Assembly: GCA_021791245.1 (NCBI GenBank)
Contig: JAJYWY010000014.1
Location: 1 to 42,429, forward strand
Reading direction: 5' to 3'
Source: Microcaldota archaeon
GTDB taxonomy: Archaea; Micrarchaeota; Micrarchaeia; Micrarchaeales; CABMGC01
Length of the DNA: 42,429 nucleotides
The notes beneath the pieces were generated by a model. That model did not search any database and was not told the origin of the DNA. It saw only the letters and a program-made list of their open reading frames with translations. Of the stretch, positions 1-8,444 are shown one piece after another; positions within the stretch are counted from its first letter, which is position 1, and each line of letters opens with the position of its first letter. A program made the translations under genes and the position numbers.

Positions 1-72
1 GCCCCATAGTCTAGTGGTCAAGGACGGCGGGCTCTGAACCCGCTGACACCAGTTCGAATCTGGTTGGGGCTA
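1..72 (+). tRNA. tRNA-Gln (anticodon CTG); 5' first base probably just outside the window
   Basis: Anticodon stem/loop gcggg-ctCTGaa-cccgc; T arm accag-ttcgaat-ctggt; acceptor 3' strand tggggct pairs with (a)gcccca, so position 1 (A) appears cut off by the window edge. Confidence 0.93.
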
Positions 73-199
73 TTTGCATACTTCAAATATGAGCTCTTGA
101 TGTTCTCAGGCTTTGTGTCATGCTGCAATCTTGAGTATTTTTCTATGGCCATATTGTACCTGCTGATCCTTCTTCCCTGTCTGAGCAGAGCTTTTCTGA

Positions 200-232
200 C
201 TTAACCTCGCTACTCAAAGTGGCGAGGTTAAG
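200..232. other. Near-perfect inverted repeat / hairpin (15-bp stem with one G.T, 3-nt loop)
   Basis: cttaacctcgc-t-act-caa-agt-g-gcgaggttaag; overlaps the 3' end of the minus-strand ORF 214..483. Confidence 0.7.
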
Positions 233-483
233 CTGCCGCTAGTATTCACGTTGTTGTTAAGAGTGGTCGCAGATGTATACACTATGTTCCCTTGGCAAGC
301 TCCTCCTGCCCAGTTGTTAGTGCATGCTTGAAGGGCGAATGTTACATTTGTTGATATAATTACTATGCTGATCAGTAATGCTAGATATAATCTCATACAT
401 TCCATGTAATAAATCAGCGAAATTATAAAAAGTATAATGTATTGGTATTTTTCCGGTATTCTATAGATTCGTTTTGTTTGCAT
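214..483 (-). CDS. Small putative secreted/membrane protein, hypothetical
   Basis: 89-aa ORF with an internal hydrophobic segment (LYLALLISIVIISTNVTFALQ) followed by a short Cys/Asn/Thr-rich tail; probable start at an internal Met. Confidence 0.4.
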   Translation of the reverse strand: MQTKRIYRIPEKYQYIILFIISLIYYMECMRLYLALLISIVIISTNVTFALQACTNNWAGGACQGNIVYTSATTLNNNVNTSGSLTSPL

Positions 484-573
484 AATCTTTTAGAAACATC
501 TGAAGAAACTCAAATAAAATAAAAAATTCCACAAGCCTTTTAATACTTTAAATGCCTGTTATCATAGATTTAG

Positions 574-1785
574 ATGGCAGATGCAACTGCTGAAAATGTT
601 GCGACGACTAGTATAGACCAGCTGGCCCAGTACCTTAGGGAACACGGGGAGACTGAGATAACGAAGCTTGCTTCGGTGTTCAGGGTGGACACGAAGGTTA
701 TCGAGCACTGGTGTTCGATACTGGAAAGCGCGAATATAGCTAAGCTGACGAACAAGATGGGCACAGTATATGCCGGCCCTATGGAAATACCTAAGGAAGA
801 GGTAAAGACGTTCAAGAGCTTCGTAGAAGTTAAGGCATCTACCCTAGAATCTGATCTAAGGACGCGTGAAGTAGTGCTGTCGCAGCTTGAGCAAAATATA
901 ACTTCGCTGAGCAAGCTGGTATCCGACGCACAGAAGATATACAAAGAGAAATCGCCGGAGATAAAAAGGGTGTTTGACGACCTTGATGCGCTCTACAGGA
1001 AGGCGAAGGCTGATTATGACAAGGTAAAAGGGTACATGGACTATGTCACGAAGTCTTCAGAGGCAGTGAACAAGACCTTAGATTCGCTGATGAATAAGAT
1101 AGGTGCAGTACCTTCAGTAGACGTGAATGCGGAGGAAGCCAGGAAGAAGCTGAAAGATGTAAAGGACAAGGTTGCCCTGGCAAAAAGCGGAATATCCGAA
1201 TTGAGAAAAAGTTTCAACGACGAAATCAACAGGCAGAAGAAAGACATAGACATAATACTGGGCAGCACTGCTGCGGAGATAGGGGATATAGAGGCAATGT
1301 TGTCGAAGGAGGACAGGCTGCTGAATGAGAATTCAAGGCAAAGGTCGTCATACAAGAGGAACATGGACAGGATAAGGAAAGAGATGGAGAAAAAATCGAA
1401 TGCGCTTGCAAGCGATACCATGAAGGCTTCGCAGAACATAGCACAACTGTACAATGCCGCAGACAAGAGCATGAAGTCGATGGAAGCGCTTGTAGATGGT
1501 TTCAAGGCAAGGTATGGAGGTCTGGGAGACCTTGACAAGAAGCTCAGGGACATATCAGACGCATTGGAGAAGGAAAAGAAGGAGAAGGAGGATCTTGACA
1601 AGGAACTGTCCGTGCTCACTGCGAAGCTGCATGCCATAAAATCCATGTCTACTGATAATGCAAGCGAGAACGCTAGGAAGATAAATGAAACAATAGAAGC
1701 TGCGGATAAGATAACAAAGAAGATAAATAAGCTTGCAGACGATGTTAATGGTACCAGGGAAAAGACCAATGGGCTTGGTAAATGA
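574..1785 (+). CDS. Winged-helix N-terminus plus long coiled-coil protein, first gene of type IV pilus/Tad-like locus
   Basis: 403 aa; N-terminal HTH-like segment (ITKLASVFRVDTKVIEHWCSILESANIAKL) then heptad-rich K/E/D sequence; followed 9 nt later by secretion ATPase gene. Confidence 0.8.
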   Translation: MADATAENVATTSIDQLAQYLREHGETEITKLASVFRVDTKVIEHWCSILESANIAKLTNKMGTVYAGPMEIPKEEVKTFKSFVEVKASTLESDLRTREVVLSQLEQNITSLSKLVSDAQKIYKEKSPEIKRVFDDLDALYRKAKADYDKVKGYMDYVTKSSEAVNKTLDSLMNKIGAVPSVDVNAEEARKKLKDVKDKVALAKSGISELRKSFNDEINRQKKDIDIILGSTAAEIGDIEAMLSKEDRLLNENSRQRSSYKRNMDRIRKEMEKKSNALASDTMKASQNIAQLYNAADKSMKSMEALVDGFKARYGGLGDLDKKLRDISDALEKEKKEKEDLDKELSVLTAKLHAIKSMSTDNASENARKINETIEAADKITKKINKLADDVNGTREKTNGLGK

Positions 1786-1794
1786 GGCAATTGA

Positions 1795-3345
1795 ATGGAG
1801 GAAAGTGCTATAAAAATAGAGAAGCTTGCGTCATACCAGCTTGATGCTCATGGTCTGCGCGTCAACATAACAATAACCAAGACTAACGAGTTTGCGCCTA
1901 TATACGAGGTTACTGTGCCTGGCATAGGGGAAGCGACAAAGCTTCTGCTTCTGTCGATGAGGCCGGAGCTGATAAACCTTGTGCCTGTAGACCTCAACAG
2001 GATTGAGGACATAAAGTATGTGGCGGAAATGGAGGAAAAGTACAAGAGTGCATCCGTGCTTCTTATAGAAAAGTACCTTCCGGGCACAAGTGCAGATACG
2101 AAGAATATACTTACCGCATACATAATAAACGAGATGCTTGGGCTAGGCGAGATCGAGGCTCCTCTGGCGGATGAGCATCTGGAGGAAGTTGCAGTCAATG
2201 GCCCAAACCGCGGCGTATGGGTATTCCATGAGACTTTTGGATGGTGCAAGACTACAATAGTCATGGAGAGCAACAGGAAAATATACAACAATGCCGAGCA
2301 GATAGGAAGGAGGGTAGGCAGGCAGATATCATCCCTGTCGCCGCTCATGGATGCTGAGCTGCCTGACGGGTCAAGGGTCAATGCCACTCTTTTCCCAATA
2401 TCGCAGAGCGGAAACACGCTGACTATAAGGAAGTTCAGGAAAAACCCATGGACGATATCATCTCTGATAGCCAACAAGACCATCTCCAGCCAGCTCGCAG
2501 CGCTCATATGGCTCAGCATGCAGAATGAGATAAGCATTCTAATATCAGGGGGAACGGCAAGCGGAAAGACAAGCTTCCTAAACGCGATAAGCCTATTCAT
2601 ACCTTCCAACAGGAGAGTCATATCTGTGGAAGAGACAAGGGAGCTTACGCTTCCAGCTTTCCTCCAGTGGATACCAATGCTAACGCGCCAGCCGAATCCG
2701 GAAGGCAAGGGTGAGATAACGCTACACAACCTGATGGTGAATGCACTCAGGCAGAGGCCGGACGTAATGCTCGTTGGGGAGATAAGGACTGAGGAGGATG
2801 CCGAAACGCTCTTCGAGGCAATACATACAGGGCATGCAGTATACGGAACCGTGCACGCTGATGACGCTCAGGACACTATAATAAGAATGACAAACCCCCC
2901 GATTGCAATACCAAAGATAATGCTTAATTCCATAGGAAGCATAGTCACGCTGATAAAGCACAGGCGCCTTGGGATAAGGAGAGTATTCGAGTCCGGAGAA
3001 GTGCTAGGAACAGGAGACGTAAACATAATGTACAGATGGAACATAAGAAACGACACGATGAACAAGATAAGCGAATCAATAAGGCTGTTCGATACGATCT
3101 CAACGTTCGGAGGATACACGAGGCAGGAGATTCTCGATGACATAAACGAAAAGAGCAGGATACTGGACTGGATAACGGCAAATAAGATCTTCGATGTAGA
3201 TAATGTAGGCACGATTATTGCAAACTATTATCTGGACAAGGAAAAGGTCGTTTCCCTAGTCAACAGCAATACGCCATATTCTCCTGAAATGTTCGTAAAG
3301 CCTGAGACTGCAGCTCAGAAAGTTGGTGATGAGACTGAACTATGA
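1795..3345 (+). CDS. Type II/IV secretion system ATPase (GspE/TadA/VirB11-like)
   Basis: Walker A GGTASGKTSFLN; LRQRPDVMLVGEIRTEEDAETLFEAIHTGHAVYGTVHADD motif. Confidence 0.95.
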   Translation: MEESAIKIEKLASYQLDAHGLRVNITITKTNEFAPIYEVTVPGIGEATKLLLLSMRPELINLVPVDLNRIEDIKYVAEMEEKYKSASVLLIEKYLPGTSADTKNILTAYIINEMLGLGEIEAPLADEHLEEVAVNGPNRGVWVFHETFGWCKTTIVMESNRKIYNNAEQIGRRVGRQISSLSPLMDAELPDGSRVNATLFPISQSGNTLTIRKFRKNPWTISSLIANKTISSQLAALIWLSMQNEISILISGGTASGKTSFLNAISLFIPSNRRVISVEETRELTLPAFLQWIPMLTRQPNPEGKGEITLHNLMVNALRQRPDVMLVGEIRTEEDAETLFEAIHTGHAVYGTVHADDAQDTIIRMTNPPIAIPKIMLNSIGSIVTLIKHRRLGIRRVFESGEVLGTGDVNIMYRWNIRNDTMNKISESIRLFDTISTFGGYTRQEILDDINEKSRILDWITANKIFDVDNVGTIIANYYLDKEKVVSLVNSNTPYSPEMFVKPETAAQKVGDETEL

Positions 3346-3937
3346 GGAAGCCCTTGTGGCGATAGCAGAGGCCGAGAAGGCAGGGCAACAGCAGCAGCAA
3401 AAGGAGATAGAGATAAATGTAAACGAGATGCTGGGCAATAGAATAGGGATTTCGCGCCTGGAATATGATGCAGAATCAAAGAGAGTTGCAAGGATAGAAG
3501 AGGAGATGAAGCAGCAGAAGAGGCAGCAGGTGCAGGTTGCGCCTCCGCCAGCAGAGCGGAAACCAGACTACGTGTCGAAGCTCAAGGCGCATGCTAACCT
3601 CGCAAAGGAGATCGAGACTGCAGTCATAGAGCTTAGGGAAGCGGCAGGCAAGACCGGGAAGGGCGTTGAAGGGATTATACATTTATCTATACCTAAGAAG
3701 GGAAAATATGTGCTTCCTGGGCTTTCGGTGCAGGACCAGGTAATAGAGATGGAGAAGATAATGAAATTGCTGGCTGCCAACGAGGCCGATGAAAACGAGA
3801 AGAGGATAATAAGGGATGAGATAAGGGAGCTTCAAAAGAAGATAAAAAAAGACAGGAGGCAAGGCGCTTCAGGGAAGAGCCAGATAATGGAGCTTAGGGA
3901 TAAAGAACTTGGAGATATATTGAATATGCTGAAATGA
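3329..3937 (+). CDS. Coiled-coil hypothetical protein in pilus/Tad-like locus
   Basis: Overlaps the end of the ATPase gene; Q/K/E-rich coiled-coil composition; same strand and tight spacing. Confidence 0.75.
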   Translation: MRLNYEEALVAIAEAEKAGQQQQQKEIEINVNEMLGNRIGISRLEYDAESKRVARIEEEMKQQKRQQVQVAPPPAERKPDYVSKLKAHANLAKEIETAVIELREAAGKTGKGVEGIIHLSIPKKGKYVLPGLSVQDQVIEMEKIMKLLAANEADENEKRIIRDEIRELQKKIKKDRRQGASGKSQIMELRDKELGDILNMLK

Positions 3938-3941
3938 TCTG

Positions 3942-4964
3942 ATGAATATATTCAAGAAAAAACAAGAGGAGGGCAAGGCGTTTGTAGGGTTCACCAAGCC
4001 CAAAAAGTTTCTATTCTTCAAGCCGAAGCCAAAACCTATATTCTCGAATTCCGGAATTACTGGCAGCAATCTTCCGGATCCTCCGCAAAGCCAGCCTTCT
4101 GGAATGCAGCCCCAACAAGCATCAAGGAAGCCGCAGGGAGGTTTCGAGAAGTACATAGAGAATATAGCAGTAAAGAAGATGGGGCTCGAGACCGCGATGC
4201 GGGAACTGGGGATGAAAGAGGATATATACCAATTCGTGCGCAGGATGTTCTTCTTCGCAGCGGTAATTACGATAGTGACAGTGCTGCTTGTAAGCCTCGT
4301 GTTAATAACATACGGCTATTATACCGACGTAATATTTGCAGTGCTGATAGGGATAGGGGTATTTCAGGTCTTGTTCCAGAGATTCATGCGCTATCCTATA
4401 GACAAGACGAGAAATGCAGGGAAGGAAATAGAAAAAGACATACTTTTCGCTGCAAGGGACCTTGTAGTGAGCATGCGCTCAGGAATGCCCCTGTACAATG
4501 CAATGGTGGCAGTTAGCACAGGATACGGGGCAGCAAGCAGGGAGTTCGGGAAGGTGGTGTCTAGGATACAGCTAGGCTCTTCGATAGAAGCTGCAATAGA
4601 CGAAGTCAGCGCAAAGAGCCTCTCGTCAACGTTCAAGAAGATAATGCTCCAGGCATACGTGAGCATAAGGGCAGGCGCAGATATAGTAACTTCCCTTCAG
4701 TCTACTGTAGAGGAGGTTACTCAGGAAAGGGTGATAGAGCTTAGGAGGTATGGGCAGAGGCTAAATGCAGTTGCAATGTTCTACATGCTTTTCGGCATAA
4801 TACTTCCAAGCATAGGCATAGCGGTCATAACCATACTTACGACATTCATAAGCATATTTACTGTGACGCCAACCGTACTGGCATTCGGCGCAGTTGGAAT
4901 ATTCGGGCTCCAGATAATATTCCTGACCATGATAAACTCCACGAGGCCAGTATTTATGACGTGA
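3942..4964 (+). CDS. Type II secretion F domain / TadC-like membrane platform protein 1
   Basis: Pro-rich N-terminus; DLVVSMRSGMPLYNAMVAVSTGYG...FGKVVSRIQLGSSIEAAIDE (T2SSF signature) and several TM segments. Confidence 0.88.
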   Translation: MNIFKKKQEEGKAFVGFTKPKKFLFFKPKPKPIFSNSGITGSNLPDPPQSQPSGMQPQQASRKPQGGFEKYIENIAVKKMGLETAMRELGMKEDIYQFVRRMFFFAAVITIVTVLLVSLVLITYGYYTDVIFAVLIGIGVFQVLFQRFMRYPIDKTRNAGKEIEKDILFAARDLVVSMRSGMPLYNAMVAVSTGYGAASREFGKVVSRIQLGSSIEAAIDEVSAKSLSSTFKKIMLQAYVSIRAGADIVTSLQSTVEEVTQERVIELRRYGQRLNAVAMFYMLFGIILPSIGIAVITILTTFISIFTVTPTVLAFGAVGIFGLQIIFLTMINSTRPVFMT

Positions 4965-4968
4965 CATT

Positions 4969-5958
4969 ATGATATCATTCGAGACCTTGGTTTCAAGGAA
5001 CATAGTAAGGGCTCTTTCGAGCGAGCTCGACCTTGCAGGGCTAAAGATCAACGTAAACAGGCTCCTTTCCTTTGCCATAATAGGCTTCTTCATAATCCTG
5101 ATATTCACTTCATACTTCACTGTCATAATATTAAAAGAGCCTGCGGCCATAGGCATGGTGGTGGGTCTTGCTTTAGCTGCATTGTACGATGTTGCAATAT
5201 ACACTGTTATAGAGTTCCTTGTGGACAAGAGGAAGACTTTCGTAGAGACGATAATACCTGATTACCTGCAGCTTACAGCAGCCCACGTGAGAAGCGGGAT
5301 TCCTCTTGACAGGGCAATAGTAATGGCAGCAAGGCCAGAATTCAAGTTCTTCAGCGACGACGTAAAGAGGGTTGCCGAGCAGCTGTATTCCGGAGAAACG
5401 ATAGATAACGCCCTAATGAACCTTGCAGAAAGGTACAGGAGCCCGCAGCTCAAGCATTCGATGAGGCTAATAATAGAGTCCGTGCATTATGGAGGAGGAA
5501 TCAGCGACTTGCTTAACCAGATAGGAAAGGACCTTAGGGCACAGCAGTTAATACAAAAAGAGATATCGAGCCAACTGTTTATGTATACAATCTTCATAGT
5601 CTTTGCGGCAGTGATAGCCGCGCCTGCCCTATATGGGCTCACATCGCAGATGATAAAGATAACAACGACAGTCTGGGCTAACATACAGACATCGAATGGG
5701 GGCTTGGCTCTTCCTTCGCAGGGAACGTCTTTCCTCAAGCCGAATCCCCCTCAGATAACCGTAGGCGAATACCAGTACTTTGCGATAGCGTCCATAATAA
5801 TTATAAGCGGATTCTGCTCATTCATACTGTCTGCCATCTCCTCTGGAACTATAGTCAGGGGGCTCAAGTATGCGCCATTGTTCATAGTTATCAGCCTCAT
5901 AATATTCTTTATTGTGTCAACAGTTATAGGCGGACTGTTCACTGCAATAACCGGATAA
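4969..5958 (+). CDS. Type II secretion F domain / TadC-like membrane platform protein 2
   Basis: YLQLTAAHVRSGIPLDRAIVMAARPEF...VAEQLYSGETIDNALMNLAERYRS plus TM segments; adjacent to platform protein 1. Confidence 0.88.
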   Translation: MISFETLVSRNIVRALSSELDLAGLKINVNRLLSFAIIGFFIILIFTSYFTVIILKEPAAIGMVVGLALAALYDVAIYTVIEFLVDKRKTFVETIIPDYLQLTAAHVRSGIPLDRAIVMAARPEFKFFSDDVKRVAEQLYSGETIDNALMNLAERYRSPQLKHSMRLIIESVHYGGGISDLLNQIGKDLRAQQLIQKEISSQLFMYTIFIVFAAVIAAPALYGLTSQMIKITTTVWANIQTSNGGLALPSQGTSFLKPNPPQITVGEYQYFAIASIIIISGFCSFILSAISSGTIVRGLKYAPLFIVISLIIFFIVSTVIGGLFTAITG

Positions 5959-5962
5959 GCGT

Positions 5963-7138
5963 TCATCTATCCTTTTTTTGCTTCCGTGAATAAAATAGCT
6001 TTTTCATTTCGCCTTTCATGAAGCTGTCAAATGTAGTCCTTTCCACATATCCGTCCTCTCCCTCATCTCCCCCTTTGCTAGCTGTAAGATGCGCAGATGA
6101 GGAACCAGTTTCGAAGCGAACCTCTACGTTGTTTGCCTTCTCTCCCGTATCCCTGCCATATGGGTAATAGGTAGGGAAAGTTGTAAGTTTGCCATTATGC
6201 TTTCCGAACAGCGCGAAATCCGCATCAAGCTTTTTGAAAATTACGTTGCTGCCGTCCCCATCTCCTGCTATTACAAACTCTATATCCTCCTTTGGGTAAG
6301 GTATCTGATATCTAATCCCCGACAAGTCTACATTATCCGCATACTGTTTTGTATTGCTCACCAGATATGCATTCTCTAAATTTTTGTCCTTAATGAATAC
6401 TATATTATTCCAGCTATGGATAAAGCGAGTCTTGGAATCGTCATGTCCAAAAGAGACGCATATCCTATCAGGATTCATTATATCATACCCGGAAAAATCT
6501 ATTTTTACTCCTCTACCCCTGATTGCTCGTATGCGTGTCTCAATAACATAAAATTTATCTTTGTGGTAATAATCGTTTAGGTTTCCATTGTATGCATAAT
6601 AATTATCAGGGTCGTATCTGGTAAGCAGACCTTTAGACCATGTTCCATTGCCTTCTACATTATCGTTCTTTTTAGCATACAAACTATATTCATAATAATC
6701 CTCGCCGATCTCATCAAGGTTTACTATATTCTGTGTCCAGTAACTTGTCAATTTCCCATTTTTTTCATGCAAATGAAGATAAACATTTAACTGCAAAGTC
6801 GAAAATAGATTCGTATCCATACTGCGTATCATTGCTGCCCCAACCACTTCACATGTACGGTATCCCTTCCTGCTAATATAGCTAAGCCCCATGGGCATTT
6901 TGCCTATCTTGTATATATTTTTATCCGAATGGATTATCTCATGAACGTTTGCATCTGTGTGCATTTTCTGCGTATTGCATCCTGCTTGTAAAAAGATAAT
7001 GCTTCCGCACAATATGGCTGCAGTAGCCTGTTTTGCCTTCCTAAGAAGTCCTTGGAAAGGGGATGAACATATGCGATGTTCTGCTGTTTTACTTTCATCC
7101 AAGTCATCCTTTAAGCATATATGCCTTGTTTTCTGCAT
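5963..7138 (-). CDS. Thermopsin-like (peptidase family A5) protein, putative lipobox-type secretion signal
   Basis: STLQLNVYLHLHEKNGKLTSYWTQNIVNLDE and FALFGKHNGKLTTFPTYYPYGRDTGEKANNVEV resemble thermopsin; N-terminal AILCGSIIFLQAGC lipobox-like segment. Confidence 0.75.
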   Translation of the reverse strand: MQKTRHICLKDDLDESKTAEHRICSSPFQGLLRKAKQATAAILCGSIIFLQAGCNTQKMHTDANVHEIIHSDKNIYKIGKMPMGLSYISRKGYRTCEVVGAAMIRSMDTNLFSTLQLNVYLHLHEKNGKLTSYWTQNIVNLDEIGEDYYEYSLYAKKNDNVEGNGTWSKGLLTRYDPDNYYAYNGNLNDYYHKDKFYVIETRIRAIRGRGVKIDFSGYDIMNPDRICVSFGHDDSKTRFIHSWNNIVFIKDKNLENAYLVSNTKQYADNVDLSGIRYQIPYPKEDIEFVIAGDGDGSNVIFKKLDADFALFGKHNGKLTTFPTYYPYGRDTGEKANNVEVRFETGSSSAHLTASKGGDEGEDGYVERTTFDSFMKGEMKKLFYSRKQKKDR

Positions 7139-7297
7139 AGTATTCTACCAATTATGATACTTGATTGAAGCATTTGTGCGTTTCTCCATTTATGTGTTTA
7201 ACCTGGGGTTCGTCTAATAATCATTTTGCATAAGTTGTGTGGCGCGACATGTCGCAGCATCTGCTGCGCAAATACCGCGGCGATTATCCAACGCAAT

Positions 7298-8377
7298 CTA
7301 AAAGCCAGTCTCTCTCTTTACATTAATGCTTTCCTTCCTTCCAAGTTCCCTCTTAAGAACTTCTCCCATTGTTAGGGGCTCTGTGCGGCCAATATAATAC
7401 GAGCCTATTTTGCCCCTGCTCAAAACTCCTACGCTATTGAACATTCCAACATTGACATTGTCAGTTGATTCGCCTGTAGAATATCCTTTTGATGCATACT
7501 TTGGAAATTCCGTCATCCTGCCATTCTTATCGTAAAACATGCCAATATATCCGTAAAGGGATTTGAAAGAAACATCTCTTCCGTCATAAAGGCCGCCTAG
7601 TACGAACTCAAAATCTTCATAAGCTGCAGGATTCGCTTCAAAAGACGCGCTCTTTATATTCTTGTCGTGTATGAACAAAGTGCGCTTCCACCTGGAGATA
7701 TTTTTGCCATGTATCGCAAATATCTCAAACAAGACCTCTACCCCCTTTCCATTTATTACTTTTTCTGACGCGCCAGCTATATAAGAACCCCTGTTATGCA
7801 GATGCCCTGTGCGTGATGCCCCGTTATCTATATAGTAATAGTTGTTGTCGAATTTTATCCATGTCCCTGCGCCTTTTATATAGGGTTTCTTTTGATTATC
7901 ATTTATTACTTCCAATGAGTAGCCTGGCTTTTCATATTTCATATTCCCTATTTTCTGGAAGGCTATTACATCCTGTAGCCAGTATGCCGTTTCCCTGGCC
8001 ATGTCCGCGTGTTTGGCATCTTTGTCGCCATACGATTTATTATAAACGTTAAGGAAGAAATTAAGCTGGACAGAAGCCTTGCCATATAGGAAATCCTCCC
8101 TTTTTCCTCCCGCAAATTTAAAGCTAGCCCCAGGATCAAATCTGAGAAACTTGGCGAATCCAGCTACGCGGTCTGTGCGCAAAGTCTCAAAATAAGGCAT
8201 GTTGCCTCCATGCGAATCCGGACGCCCGTATGATAATCCAATGGCAGTTGCATTTTCGTCAGCATAAGTGCTGTCCCTAATACTAACAATAGGCATTGAT
8301 AATATGAACATAGGAAGCATGAGCGAGGCAACGGCCTTCTTGATCCTCCCAAGAACATCTATGGAATGCATATCCAT
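7298..8377 (-). CDS. Thermopsin-like (peptidase family A5) protein, secreted paralog
   Basis: ASVQLNFFLNVYNK...AYWLQDVIAF and FVLGGLYDGRDVSFKSLYGYIGMFYDKNGRMTEFPKYASKGYSTGEST; N-terminal signal-like hydrophobic segment. Confidence 0.78.
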   Translation of the reverse strand: MDMHSIDVLGRIKKAVASLMLPMFILSMPIVSIRDSTYADENATAIGLSYGRPDSHGGNMPYFETLRTDRVAGFAKFLRFDPGASFKFAGGKREDFLYGKASVQLNFFLNVYNKSYGDKDAKHADMARETAYWLQDVIAFQKIGNMKYEKPGYSLEVINDNQKKPYIKGAGTWIKFDNNYYYIDNGASRTGHLHNRGSYIAGASEKVINGKGVEVLFEIFAIHGKNISRWKRTLFIHDKNIKSASFEANPAAYEDFEFVLGGLYDGRDVSFKSLYGYIGMFYDKNGRMTEFPKYASKGYSTGESTDNVNVGMFNSVGVLSRGKIGSYYIGRTEPLTMGEVLKRELGRKESINVKRETGF

Positions 8378-8444
8378 ATGAACACTAATCTATTGCATAT
8401 GGGACTATGCATATTTATTGCTTATTCTGCAATTCGTCTAATGT

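Noticed and set aside
72-200. Open minus-strand reading frame abutting tRNA-Gln (…VRKALLRQGRRISRYNMAIEKYSRLQHDTKPENIKSSYLKYAN…), considered as an integrase fragment at a tRNA att site
   Set aside because: No tyrosine-recombinase catalytic motifs are visible and it is short; insufficient support.
1041-1790. Long antisense ORFs opposite the coiled-coil, ATPase, radA, mcm and prefoldin genes (e.g. 1041..1790 -, 1848..2729 -, 32807..33331 +, 36424..36831 +, 37060..37806 +)
   Set aside because: They mirror well-recognised genes on the other strand, have low-complexity Ser/Leu-rich translations and no recognisable motifs; typical shadow ORFs.
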